DNA of 64,000 nucleotides from Watersipora subatra. Its lineage: Eukaryota > Bryozoa > Gymnolaemata > Cheilostomatida > Watersiporidae. Within the stretch, counting starts at the first letter, position 1; every line of letters starts with the position of its first letter. The DNA is taken from NCBI RefSeq assembly GCF_963576615.1, contig NC_088717.1:13708108-13772107 (forward strand), written 5' to 3'. Of the stretch, positions 50,901 through 59,400 are shown piece after piece. The notes below the pieces were generated by a model. That model was not told the DNA's origin, made no database searches, and saw only the letters and a program-made list of their open reading frames with translations. The position numbers and the translations under genes are program-made.

Positions 50901-52151
50901 TCTGTTAATCAGTAAACAATTGACGTTGAACCTTGTTCTTGTGTGAGTTATGAGAAGCTGAAAAAGCACAACCGCGAAAAACACTACTTTACAATTGGTT
51001 GTTAAAAACACTGACATCTGATGAGTCACATAGTTACAAGTATTCAGTACACTCAAACCTTGATTTACAATTCATTTTATAAAAAGGTCGGTGACACGAA
51101 ACACAAAATCAGAGTAGATATTTGCCTTGAAGCGTGAAATAATTTCTGACATGTTACGTCAAGAAACTTGTGAAACAGCAATTTATAAAGTAAAGAACTA
51201 GTTGAAACTAAAAGTGAAGCTTAAAAAAGATAAAAATTACATCAAGTTGAACTATATTTAGAGTAACTTGTAACGATTTCTATCACTCACTTTGCCGCTG
51301 GACATACACATTGCTGAGCCTACACACCCACTCGTGTCTCCTCAAGGTAAGCAGCAATAAAAACCTCTATAGGCAGATTACTACTTCAATCCATAGTTTT
51401 TTTGACGTCATCAAGTCGTTTGCACATGCGCTCGCTCACGAAAAAGCCGCCATATTTGTAGAAAACCATCGCTTTTCTTTTATTTACTAGTACTTTTAGG
51501 TGTTGTTCTGATACTATAATAAAAAAATTGCAAACAAAAACATCTTTTTCAAATTATCATTGCAAAAGCTTTGTTTTTTTTTAACCGTAAAATTGTCTAT
51601 AAAGATGGCCGACAAAGATAAAATGACATCCCAAAAAAACGAAGGATAGAGTTTTTACATAAAATCTAAGTTTGTAAAATAAGTTTCTATATAACTTTTA
51701 TGTAACGTATTTCTTTAAATACTATATGAAGCTACCCTTGAAGTATTTATCATGGCTTCTTCTAGTTTCGGAACACATCAAACACTTGTTCCAACGTATG
51801 AGAGTTTTGACATATGAAGCAAAGTTTGGAATATATTATCCTTGTATGCTGATGTTTGACTGTACTAACTGTTTCGTCACAGAGAGGATTGATACCAAGT
51901 TATAATAGGCAATACATCCTGAACTCTCTAATCAAGTATACTGGTGATAAGACTCCAGGAAAAATCAAGGACTACATGCGGTTGCTAGAAGACTGCATCA
52001 TGACGTAGCGATGGACTGACTCAGTCTTGTACCAGTGCTTATCAAATGAGTTTTCCTAAAGAGGTAGCTGATAAAGCAACATCTCTAGTAACAACTAGTT
52101 TGATTATTTGACAGAAAGTAAAATACTAACCCGGCCATTTCTATGAGACAT
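32743..52151 (-). CDS. STK24: GCK-III Ste20 protein kinase, STK24/25/26 type (ten exons)
   Basis: Ser/Thr kinase of the germinal-centre kinase III group, which acts with MO25, CCM3 and STRIPAK at the Golgi and in cell polarity. Exons run 52151-52131, 50609-50486, 47938-47832, 44050-43885, 40591-40434, 38613-38428, 35925-35774, 35412-35304, 33890-33780 and 32991-32743, totalling 1383 nt, 460 aa. Kinase residues: P-loop GKGSFGEV 24-31, Lys46 in VAIK, HRDIK 135-139 (catalytic Asp137), DFG 155-157, activation segment [12 protein letters not shown] 171-182 with Thr171 at the autophosphorylation position. A Pro/Ser-rich linker (342-378) precedes the C-terminal dimerisation domain (379-460). An in-frame TAA lies 9 nt before the ATG. 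It appears to be the invertebrate counterpart of all three vertebrate paralogues, so the symbol is approximate. Confidence 0.94.
32992..33779. other. Kinase intron 9
   Basis: No feature seen. A 123-codon minus frame (33682-33311) lacks any family signature and is interpreted as chance. Confidence 0.6.
33780..33890 (-). CDS. STK24: Kinase exon 9 (Pro/Ser-rich linker)
   Basis: Phase 0 to 0, donor GTAAGT. Codes [20 protein letters not shown] and further Ser-Pro repeats. Two in-frame acceptors 6 nt apart (exon starting at 33890 or 33884) allow a two-residue variant. Confidence 0.78.
33891..35303. other. Kinase intron 8
   Basis: Holds only the 40-bp tandem repeat (34551-34750) and AT-rich sequence. 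Confidence 0.65.
34551..34750. repeat. 40-bp tandem repeat, five copies
   Basis: Unit starts GTTCTGGTTATACATGTAGA and ends CTGAAGCGAGGCGGTTGCTT. Copies start at 34551, 34591, 34631, 34671 and 34711, with only two base differences visible. Confidence 0.98.
35304..35412 (-). CDS. STK24: Kinase exon 8 (linker)
   Basis: Acceptor GGTTGCAG, donor GTGTGT. Codes [19 protein letters not shown] and a polar stretch ending DSNNQ. EPWVFTV corresponds to the conserved WSFTT-type segment after the kinase domain. Confidence 0.85.
35774..35925 (-). CDS. STK24: Kinase exon 7 (end of kinase domain)
   Basis: Acceptor GTTGCAG, donor GTAAGT. Starts [13 protein letters not shown] (RP completes the conserved NKD..RP motif), then [13 protein letters not shown] and an acidic Ser/Asp stretch typical of GCK-III. 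Confidence 0.93.
36142..36553. mobile_element. Possible MITE, GTTCACACTGTA ends
   Basis: GGTTCACACTGTATCGTTG on the left and ACAGTATAATGTGAACAAGC on the right are imperfect inverted ends. An inner copy TGTTCACACTAT lies near 36208. Resembles 8931-9384. Confidence 0.4.
37685..37706. repeat. TA microsatellite
   Basis: Eleven TA units. Confidence 0.9.
38428..38613 (-). CDS. STK24: Kinase exon 6 (C-lobe)
   Basis: Acceptor TCTTCCAG, donor GTGAGT. Residues 193-254 read [19 protein letters not shown], then [17 protein letters not shown] and CLNKDAKD. Confidence 0.95.
38614..40433. other. Kinase intron 5
   Basis: AT-rich with a self-complementary TATATAATATATATG-type run at about 39415-39485. No exon was seen. 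Confidence 0.6.
40434..40591 (-). CDS. STK24: Kinase exon 5 (DFG, activation loop)
   Basis: Acceptor ATGTTGCAG, donor GTACGT. Residues 140-192 read [18 protein letters not shown], then [18 protein letters not shown] and SAYDFK. Confidence 0.95.
41878..42946 (-). mobile_element. piggyBac relic, 1069 bp
   Basis: CCCTTTCGTGGGC at the left and GCCCACGAAAGGG at the right are exact inverted ends, flanked by TTAA (41874-41877, 42947-42950). It contains a minus-strand transposase N-terminal relic. Most of the transposase is deleted, so the copy is non-autonomous. Confidence 0.88.
42205..42588 (-). pseudogene. piggyBac transposase N-terminal relic
   Basis: A 127-codon frame starting [14 protein letters not shown], with an acidic Ser/Asp-rich region, then [12 protein letters not shown] and PVEYFEKFF, which match the PF-G-G...P..YF..FF start of the PGBD-type domain. 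It ends before the catalytic DDD core, so it cannot transpose. Confidence 0.65.
43328..43618. mobile_element. Small inverted-repeat element, GTGGTTCCCAT ends
   Basis: AAGCGTGGTTCCCATATCGG at the left, complement of GATGGGAACCAAGCTTT at the right. TTTA-like flanks are possible. No coding content. Confidence 0.55.
43885..44050 (-). CDS. STK24: Kinase exon 4 (hinge and HRD)
   Basis: Acceptor TATTTGCAG, donor GTGAGC. Residues 85-139 read [19 protein letters not shown] through EKKLHRDIK, with the hinge and catalytic HRD. Confidence 0.95.
45126..45923 (+). mobile_element. Tigger/pogo-type Tc1-mariner relic, 798 bp
   Basis: Ends CAGTGGAACCTCGGTT and GAACCGAGGCTCCACTG, with TA on both sides (45124-45125, 45924-45925). 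Inner subterminal words AGTTCGAAC repeat. It contains the last part of a transposase; the DDE core is missing. Confidence 0.88.
45323..45535 (+). pseudogene. Tigger-like transposase C-terminal relic
   Basis: In frame: [20 protein letters not shown], then [16 protein letters not shown] and [13 protein letters not shown], then TGA at 45488, then LDRYFKRKE before TAA at 45533-45535. The helical KW...V...HPDK and RRQKQ..LD.F pattern is typical of Tigger transposase C-termini. Confidence 0.7.
47377..47620 (+). repeat. Interspersed repeat shared with 14520-14745
   Basis: Matches the minus strand of 14520-14745 (see there). This copy carries an 18-bp minisatellite in its middle. Confidence 0.8.
47519..47590. 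repeat. 18-bp minisatellite, four copies
   Basis: Unit CGCCGCCATCACAAAAT-like with single-base changes; the flanks belong to the interspersed repeat. Confidence 0.85.
47615..47745. repeat. 36-bp tandem repeat, nearly four copies
   Basis: Unit GACTAATATACTTCAGCACC followed by TACTGCTATACTCTAG, with a few variants. Confidence 0.9.
47832..47938 (-). CDS. STK24: Kinase exon 3 (alpha-C)
   Basis: Acceptor TTTAAAG, donor GTGGGT. Codes [15 protein letters not shown], then [21 protein letters not shown], a GCK-III hallmark containing the alpha-C helix glutamate. Confidence 0.93.
48552..50308 (+). mobile_element. piggyBac-type relic, 1757 bp
   Basis: Ends CCCACTCAGGAC and GTCCTGAATGGG, flanked by TTAA (48548-48551, 50309-50312). 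A second partial inverted word CCCGAANTNCTCGGG lies just inside the left end. No catalytic transposase core seen; a short acidic frame remains. Confidence 0.85.
48826..49585 (+). pseudogene. Possible piggyBac transposase acidic N-terminus, split
   Basis: ATG 48826 codes [18 protein letters not shown] up to a GTAAGT donor after 48931. An acceptor-like AAG before 49494 would join it in phase to [16 protein letters not shown] ending TAA 49583-49585. Acidic Ser/Asp N-termini are usual for PGBD proteins, but no signature motif is present, so the intron and identity are guesses. Confidence 0.35.
50486..50609 (-). CDS. STK24: Kinase exon 2 (P-loop)
   Basis: Acceptor AATTGCAG, donor GTATGT. Codes residues 8-48: VDPEERF, then [20 protein letters not shown] and VAIKII; Asp49 is split. 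Nucleotide-binding loop and catalytic lysine. Confidence 0.93.
50610..52130. other. Kinase intron 1
   Basis: AT-rich, nothing recognisable apart from a short TA run near 50837. Confidence 0.6.
52131..52151 (-). CDS. STK24: Kinase exon 1 (start, 7 codons)
   Basis: Codes MSHRNGR and ends at donor GTTAGT. It joins in phase 0 to exon 2 ([17 protein letters not shown]). The upstream in-frame TAA supports this start. It is short, so it is the least certain exon. Confidence 0.72.
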
Positions 52152-54134
52152 TTTGCATTAATGTTAAGACATGCGGCATCTAGTAAGTTATACTTCTAAC
52201 TTGTTGCACAAACAGACCACCTGTGCACTAAAAGACTCCTACTTCAACAGAAACCTACAACAAATCACATATATCATAACAAATACTATGTGTTACTCTA
52301 AACATAATTGAGATGATCAAATAACCTATACTGACACTATGCTGATTCGAGTAACCTTACAACAGCATTTTAACCAACATCATTAACTGGTTTTAGTGAA
52401 TTCTAACCTGACGAGTATATCAGGTGATTTATTATTGGATCTTTCTCGATGATGTAAATGGAAAAAATGACAAAGGTCTAGGATGTGCGCTGTTTATTTC
52501 CATATTTGTATATTATTACAAATAAAACTATATGATAGCAAAATACTAACTTTCAAAATGTAAGCTTTTACATATCAGTATGCGATGTGTCCGTCGATGA
52601 GCCAGCTACGAACGATGTTATGGTGTATATTCAAGGTTAAGCCACCGAAACCGTAGCCTAACAAAACTTCAAGAAAGAAATTCAATAGATATAACTTGTA
52701 GTGCCGCTCCTATATGACTGCGCTCACACGTAATGACACCATTGACGAAATACTCGATAACCAGCTTTCATACACCAATTGCACTAACCTGCCAAAAAGG
52801 GCGAATGTGTTGTCGACGATTAACACAAAACTTCTTTAATGTCCTTACAGAATATCCTGCATGATATGATAGATCACGAAATCTTATTTACAGCTCAACG
52901 TTGCCATCAACCTTAGTTTACCACCAACCGATTATCCAACTGGTATCCTGTACGCTGATGTCAAGTCCTGTAGCTCGTTTTAATTGCTGATTAACTTTAC
53001 GCTAAACATGTACTGATGAATTCAATGGTTATCTGGCAGCTTAAGAGATATTCCCGGTCAAATTCTAGTTAGCGCACAAACTTCCTCGGAGTGGTCTCAG
53101 CTTAACCTGTATAACGATATTATCTTTAGAAGTTCAGTTGTTGCCTTGCCACACCATGAAGGGTGTGGCAAGCTATTGCGCAATAAAACATATAACAAGG
53201 TAACAAAGTATTGGTAAATAGAATTACTAAAATTTAAACCAAATTAAAATTTTTGATGTGTGCAGCAAAATTAAATATTTTACTTCAAATAATATATTTA
53301 TTGTATCCCTGCGCCACGACAGCGGCTGGCTGGCTTGCTTACTGCTGTGGTCAGGTATAATTGCAGTGGCTCAAAACCTGGTCAGTTTCTGGGTCGTTTT
53401 GTAGAGGTGGAGCTTAATCCGGAAATGCAAATGTTTGTCGGCACTAAGCGACGAGGTTTTAAGCAAGTGCCAATGTTTAGTCGGTTAGAAACTGAGTCTG
53501 TAATCTTTTTATTTTTTGTAACAAAATAAAGCATAAACATCGTTTTAGACAAATCTTTAATCAAAAATATGAGATCTTTCATCAAACTAGCATAACGTAT
53601 TCACACAGTTGTTTACCGTAGTTTTGTCGTGTTAAGACGAAATAGTAACATGCTCACGAAACAGAAAAAAATCTTCTCAGAAATACATCTTTAATTATTC
53701 TGTATTTGTTTATACAGTGTGTATGAAAAATATCTTACATACGTTGTAATATGATTGCACTTACATGTATGTAACGTGGTATTACATAAGTTATTGAATA
53801 TTTGTGATTATGTTCTAACCAAATAAAATGCACATTGAAACAATTGTCTACTTTGCTACCATTCTGAGAGCTAAAGAAGATTCTATTTCATTTTAGTGTA
53901 ACTATTTATGTTAGCGTATCATAAGACAAAGATTGTGAAAAGGCAACAGAAGACATTAGTCTATCGTATCTTTACTGCAAACACCGACTTCTCCAACAAC
54001 TAACTTTATTTAGATTTTGAACATGACCGCACTTTGTAGGTATTGATTTGTCAATTTGCTTATATATTTATTATTTATGTACAGCATTGTGTAACCAAAA
54101 AGTTTTCTTGATTTGTTGGGCAAAAAATATTTTC
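52152..54134. other. Region upstream of the kinase, with left inverted-repeat arm
   Basis: Holds the kinase 5' leader and promoter region (no clear TATA or CpG signal seen), then the left arm of the long inverted repeat (about 53306-54050). No exon was seen. Confidence 0.55.
53306..54050 (+). repeat. Long inverted repeat, left arm
   Basis: Pairs with 58690-59400 in opposite orientation. The outer block (GTCAGGTATAATTGCAGTGG, then AAAACCTGGTCAGTTTCTGG) is nearly identical. Further in, CTTAATCCGGAAAT, AATCTTCTCA, TAATTATTCTGTATT, AAATAAAATGCACATT, CCATTCTGAGAGC and GGCAACAGAAGACAT occur in the same order with roughly 20-25% divergence. Outer and inner limits are approximate. Confidence 0.85.
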
Positions 54135-54364
54135 TTACTGTTGGCATGATGATGTATTTTCTTGCTCCAATATAAATAATGCATGTGGCAATTGTTGTGC
54201 ATCATTGTTAGCAGCTTTCCCGTTACCTCCACAAGCACAATGTAGCCAGTTCTGGAAAATCAGAGGGCAGCACACAAAACCTTTAGCATGATGTATATCT
54301 ATTGGCATTGTTGACGTTATACAGCATACATTGTTTGAAAAGTCGATGTGCAATGACAAAATGT
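54135..54364 (-). CDS. Unknown gene, exon 6 (Cys-rich end, stop)
   Basis: Acceptor CATCACCAG. 76 codons including the stop; reads ILSLHIDFSNNVCCITST, then HHAKGFVCCPLIFQNWLHC and ACGGNGKAANNDAQQL. Another acceptor at 54378 keeps the same open frame but not the phase from exon 5. The clustered Cys/His could bind metal; this is a guess. Confidence 0.4.
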
Positions 54365-57300
54365 CTGGTGATGGACCACTGGAACAATCATAGGAAGTAG
54401 GTTGTTTCAGTTATTAGACGAATCTATCATGATAAATTGTTAAGTTTAATAATTTTACTTTATTTGATATAAAAAGAAATTGTTGCGCATAACTTAATTA
54501 CTACCACATCAGCACCAAAGCCATAAAAGGCCTTTAACAAGAACAAATGAGAACAGAATAACACAGTAGAAAAGGGCCACATATACTACATGTAGATATG
54601 TGAAAATGAGTGAATATAAGTCTGGGTTATTTAAAAAAAATCAGTGATGAAAGTCCTGAATGTTGTTTGTATGCAGGTATGTTTTAATTGGATCAATATA
54701 TTCACTCAAAATTGAGCACAGTACCTAGCTGAAACAGTTCAAGTTTTTGCATATAAAAGTATTCCTATCTAGAACAAGTTTGTTCTCTATGGCTGCAGAT
54801 GAACTGGCAATGAAGGGAGGGCACGCCAGATGCCGTCTGGCGTGCCCTCCCTTCATTGCCAGTTCACCCACAGCTATAGGGAACAAACTTGTTCTATGCC
54901 TATCTAGATATTGCATGTATTATAAAGCCTCAGGACTCAGGAAGCATTTTTCCTCTGTCATTTCTTACTCCCTGCAAACTCCTCTTGGAGATCCTTGATC
55001 TAGAATAAAGACAATCATAGCATGTGTATTTACATCCCCTTGAACTTGTAAAGTACTGTGAATGCAGTATTTAAGTGGCATTGTTTTGAGGTGATTTTTG
55101 ACTTTGACAGGAATATTATGTGTTAATTTAATGAAGTAAATTGGAAAGTTACATTGGACATTGTGATTAGCTGAAAGTTAATTTGGCGATCTGAAAGAAC
55201 CGGGCAAATCTGCTTTTGCTAGTTCCTGACTTTATTACTGTTTTTACAATAGTTTTATTTCACAATTATTTCCTGGCTTCATATATCTACTCCGATCCTA
55301 CACTGCTCAACCGACTTAGCCCATAGAGTTGACTTGTAGAAGACAACAACGACATTAGTCCAAGTACTCAGTCAACGAATCGGATGGTGTTGTGGCACCT
55401 TGTTATCAACTTCTCAAAGAGTTGATAACAACTCCAAAGATGCTCCCAAATCCCGATTAGAGATATGCAAATCACATCAAATCACCAATCATGAGATTGG
55501 CATCAAAGCACCATAAAAATGAATTGCCCAGCTTGTAAATTAAATCAAATAAAACCATCAATTACATAGTGGATGATGGTTTTAATTTCATTTTTTTTCA
55601 AAGCTGAGTTGTCACCCTTCTAAGTGATTTGATTTGGAGCAAAACGCATGCCAGCGATTTGATATGCTTTACAAATCTGAAATCAGAGATTTGGGAGCAT
55701 CGCTGCACAACTCTCTCCAATTCAGACACTGAGCACTTACACTAAAGTGACACGAAAGCATCATGCAACAGGGTTCTAATTTTAAAACTGAGTTACTGAA
55801 TATTACTCACCAGACTGTTAGGTATGAAAGTAACATCAGGTGTCTCAGTAACATCTATAATGCTGTCGTTTGTGGCGTTTTGTAGATGCTCCCCACATCT
55901 ATGGAAGCTCGCATAGCCTCTGCTCTTACTCCTACCCGTCCTGAGCAAGCACTGCGTTTCCTCCTTATCTTGAGCTATAAATCAGAATGCTCGAGGCATT
56001 GAACGTTTGGCTGGGTATGAACAAGCAACTTAACAAATATCGCAGTTGGCAGCAAATAATTTGTTTCTAAAACCTAATCCTGCATACACAAGGAGTTCTT
56101 CTGCATTATCCTACTATAACTTCATGTTTTTCTAGCTACTAATCTAGGGCTATAAATGGCTTGAAGATCTGCCTACCAATGAAATTCCACATTTAACCAT
56201 AATTAATATTGCACGATTTGCCTAAAATTTTATTGCTGGTTATGTGAGTGAGTACCTCCGTGTTACTATCAGATGTATTGTCTTGAGGATGCGGTCTCTT
56301 TGTTGGATTCTGTGACTAAAAATATAAACAATACGTAAATTATGTATATCGACACCATGTGACAACATATATGAATTTATGCACATGTATAGCATATTTA
56401 TATTTGTGGGCACAATCTAACTAAATTCAAATAGGCAAAAGAGTCCAAACAAAGGCCTTGTTGTCAGGGCTCCAAAATAAGCATTCATTTTATCTTACTT
56501 TTAATGATTGTTTTTGCATATTTTAGGTGTGAAATACTAAATGTAAAATAAAATATTACGTCCAAGTTTAACCAAAGGTGTGAACTGCGATATAATACTA
56601 TCTGGCGCATGTGTGAGGCCTCGGGATGAGAAATTCTCAAGAAAAATGAGACAGATTGCCGTAAACTTCACTGGCTATTGGGTCAAGGATATGGTATCTA
56701 AGCATTCCAATCAAGTCCTTGTTTCTTTGCAATTCTACCAAATTTCTATGAGAGTGTAGATAAATTAAAATAAGAGAAAATGTTTTTGAACGTTGATGTA
56801 CTGTGAGACCGAAAGCAAAGTATCGAATACAACTTAGGCATGTCGCAACCCTCACAGTAGTGTAGACTTAGATTTACTGCATTCTCTGATTTTAGCTTAC
56901 AAGAATATAAATGTGCACACATGCTTTTGTTACAAGATAGCTATTTCAGAAATAAGACAAATTAAAATCCATAAAAGTAATAAATATTATTTATCATCTC
57001 TATGTAAAATCCATACTATACTATCTGTGCATTTGCAAAGACATGGAAGGATAGCCCTGTCTAAATATATTGGACATACAATGACCGAGTTTTGCTGTCC
57101 AAAAACATCCTTTATAATAGGCCGAGTAAAATATTCTTGGTGTACCGGTAACTTACCCTCCGCTGTTCTTTGTACTTTTCCTTCTGGGTTTGCTGTCTTT
57201 TAGGGCCGGACATGCAGCCATACTCTTTTTCTTCGCCATACTCTTTTTCTTCGCCATACATACATAAATAGCCTTGACTGTCATGAATGACGTTCTTACC

Positions 57301-58173
57301 TCTCCAAATATCTTTACCTTGCTAAATTAGAGCAGATAAAATTTTAAAATTAAGAAACATGGTACAGATTTTTTAGATTCATTGGCTGAAGACGTTGTAG
57401 GTTTTTAGCCTTACTTGATTGGTAACACTCAATTGGGAACTAACTGCTGCATGTATATGATGCTTGATACATTTATTGCTTGCTTGATTGTAGTTATTAA
57501 TATATACAATGATTTTTAATGTCATTTAAATTGCATGCCATTGCTTGTACACTGAAGCCCATGTATATCTTCTAATCAAGGCTGCACTATAAGCTTGATT
57601 GTAATCCACTGCATGTCTGTATATACACGAATATCCACTTCGTCAAATTAAGCTTAAGAGTTGAGTGTCTATAGAGAGTAATCCTTTATTGCTGAGAGGT
57701 AGATGGTGTGTATCCAGTGTGAGTTGCTAGTGAACTGATGAAAATTGTGTCAACTCTGCTTCAAGTAGGGCCTGTGACGTCATAGATCACATGGTACAAA
57801 AACAAACCAAAAAGGGCTTCATAAAACTGCAGCATAAAAACATATAAGCTACTATTGACATGTACTTCTATTGCACAACAACCAAGCAGAGGACTACATT
57901 TTACAATCAAGGTTACACTTCACAATCAAGGTTACACTAAAATATCCGAGGTATAAAATGTTTATTTTCAACACAAGATCACAAATTAGGCAGTGGAGAA
58001 AAAGTGCATTAAGGATATGAGATTACCTTCAAAAAGTCTTTCATGCTTGTTGAATATGCCGTCCTCATGGTTTGTGTAAAACTTGTTGCCATATTCGATT
58101 TCATGGGCTTTGATGGCTTGCTCAGCCTCGTCTAACAATGAGGCAAGAAGAAGCGGCATAATGCTTAAATGCA
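54135..58173 (-). CDS. Provisional six-exon gene of unknown function inside the inverted repeat
   Basis: I do not recognise the product. Exons 58173-58027, 57317-57157, 56309-56256, 55963-55811, 54999-54969 and 54364-54135 join in phase; from ATG 58159 they give 762 nt, about 253 aa. The start may instead lie in an upstream exon, since an acceptor precedes 58173. Visible parts: acidic helix SLLDEAEQAIKAHEIEYGNK, then FYTNHEDGIFNKHERLFEGK; a tandem GEEKEY duplication; basic GPKRQQTQKEKYKEQRR; Ser/Thr-rich middle; Cys/His-rich end with FVCCPLIFQNWLHCACGG. Reading through the last donor gives a 180-aa form ending AGSKK. Minus-strand AATAAA follows the stop by about 65 nt (54067-54072). The gene fills the space between the inverted-repeat arms. 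Confidence 0.5.
54770..54896. mobile_element. Near-perfect foldback MITE with hAT-like flanks, 127 bp
   Basis: Arms of about 62 nt pair almost completely (TAGAACAAGTTTGTTC outer, AAGGGAGGGCACGCCAGA inner). Flanks TTCCTATC and TGCCTATC are an 8-bp duplication with one difference. Lies in the last intron of the unknown gene. High arm identity suggests recent insertion or gene conversion. Confidence 0.82.
54958..54999 (-). CDS. Unknown gene, exon 5 with alternative end
   Basis: Acceptor TTATTCTAG. Codes IKDLQEEFAG. A strong donor GTAAGA after 54969 links in phase to exon 6; if unused, the frame ends SKK-TGA at 54958. Confidence 0.4.
   Translation of the reverse strand: MKDLQEEFAGSKK
55435..55705. 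mobile_element. hAT-like MITE, 271 bp
   Basis: Ends CAAAGATGCTCCCAAATC and its counterpart CAGCGATGCTCCCAAATC (complement strand). Flanks AACAACTC / CACAACTC are an 8-bp duplication with one difference. Lies in intron 4 of the unknown gene. Confidence 0.8.
55811..55963 (-). CDS. Unknown gene, exon 4
   Basis: Acceptor GATAAG, donor GTGAGT. Codes EETQCLLRTGRSKSRGY, then FHRCGEHLQNATNDS and IIDVTETPDVTFIPNSL. The acceptor was chosen to keep phase with exon 3. Confidence 0.45.
56256..56309 (-). CDS. Unknown gene, exon 3
   Basis: 54-nt exon, acceptor TCACAG, weak donor GTACTC. Codes NPTKRPHPQDNTSDSNTE. Confidence 0.4.
57157..57317 (-). CDS. Unknown gene, exon 2
   Basis: Acceptor TAGCAAG, donor GTAAGT, 161 nt, ends phase 0. 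Reads GKDIWRGKNVIHDSQGYLCM, two GEEKEY units from an exact 18-bp tandem duplication, then GCMSGPKRQQTQ and KEKYKEQRR. Confidence 0.5.
58027..58173 (-). CDS. Unknown gene, exon 1
   Basis: Acceptor-like AATTGCAG precedes 58173; first ATG is at 58159 (MPLLLASLLDEAEQ). Donor GTAATC. Ends LFE plus a split Gly. Best-looking coding exon of this gene. Confidence 0.55.
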
Positions 58174-58689
58174 CTGCAATTAAAAAATATATTTGGTAGG
58201 CCCTCAGGCTCCTCGTAGAAGTTGACTGTCGTCAGCGATCATGTCATTCAGCTATCGAGGCTTCGATAACCTACCGACATGATTGCCGACTACAGGCACG
58301 GGAGGCCTGTAGGTAGGCCTATATAGAAGATGAAATGATGAATACAAAAAGTCAGTTATGAATACATGATGACCCACTGAGGTCTTGAAGCAATATGAAT
58401 ATGCAGTGCATTTCAATTAATTTTTTAAGACAAATTGCAAGCAGTAAGCGACTCTGACTACTGAGGACTACTGATCACAGGCAGACTGTCTAGTCCGAAA
58501 ATATAACTGCCCTGCATTGCAGAAGACTACAAAAACTTGCTTTACCTTGCCTCCTCTCCTACACTTTTTGTGAACCAAACAGATGAGATACAGCCTAGGC
58601 CTGGCGGTGCTACTGACAGCGCACCATTGTAGTAACAAGTTCAAATAAAATTTGAGATACACAATTAAATGGTTGTTTCTTAGGTAGCT

Positions 58690-59400
58690 ACATACTGTCG
58701 TTGTTTCAAAATGTGCTACAGTTGAGACTTGGTAGTAATATAAAGTTAGTTGTTAAAAAAGTGTGTGCTTGCAGCAAATACAGTAAAGATAAGAAACTGA
58801 TGTCTTCTGTTGCCTTCATTTTTACAATCAATGCCTAACGAGATGCTAATACTAATATTTACAGTGAAATAAAATAGAATCATTTTAGGCTCTCAGAATG
58901 GTAACAAAGTGGACAACCGTTTTAATGTGCATTTTATTTGTTCAGAACATAATCGTAACTTTTCAATATTTTATGTAATACTGCTTTACAAAAATGTATT
59001 CATATTAAAAAAATATATAACTATTTTTCAAATATAAACGAATACAGAATAATTAATGGTGTATTTTTGAGAAGATTTTTTCCGTTTTGTGAGCGTGTTA
59101 CCATTTATTCTTAACAAAAAAACTACGATAAACAACTATGTAAATACTCTATGTTATTTTGCTAAAAGAACTCATATTTGTAATTAAAAATTTGCTTGGA
59201 AAAGATGCTTCCGTGATATTTTGTTAAACAAAAAGATAACTACTCGATTTCTCAACAACTAAACGTTTGCAGTGGTTCGACTAACTTTAAAGCTTTTGTA
59301 TTTCCGGATTAAGCTCCACCCCTACAAAACGACCCAGAAACTGACCAGGTTTTGAGCCACTGCAATTATACCTGACCTACTGCTGTTCATGTACGCACTA
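58690..59400 (-). repeat. Long inverted repeat, right arm
   Basis: Inverted partner of 53306-54050. Colinear blocks run from the CAGGTATAATTGCAGTGG region (outer, about 59375) to AACAACTAACTTTAT (inner, about 58740). Confidence 0.85.

Noticed and set aside
53335-53529. Open frame in the left inverted-repeat arm
   Set aside because: Not kept in the matching right arm, so not evidence for a transposon protein.
58468-58662. 64-codon minus frame upstream of the unknown gene
   Set aside because: No phase-compatible donor linking to 58173 and no motif; it may overlap the right arm boundary.
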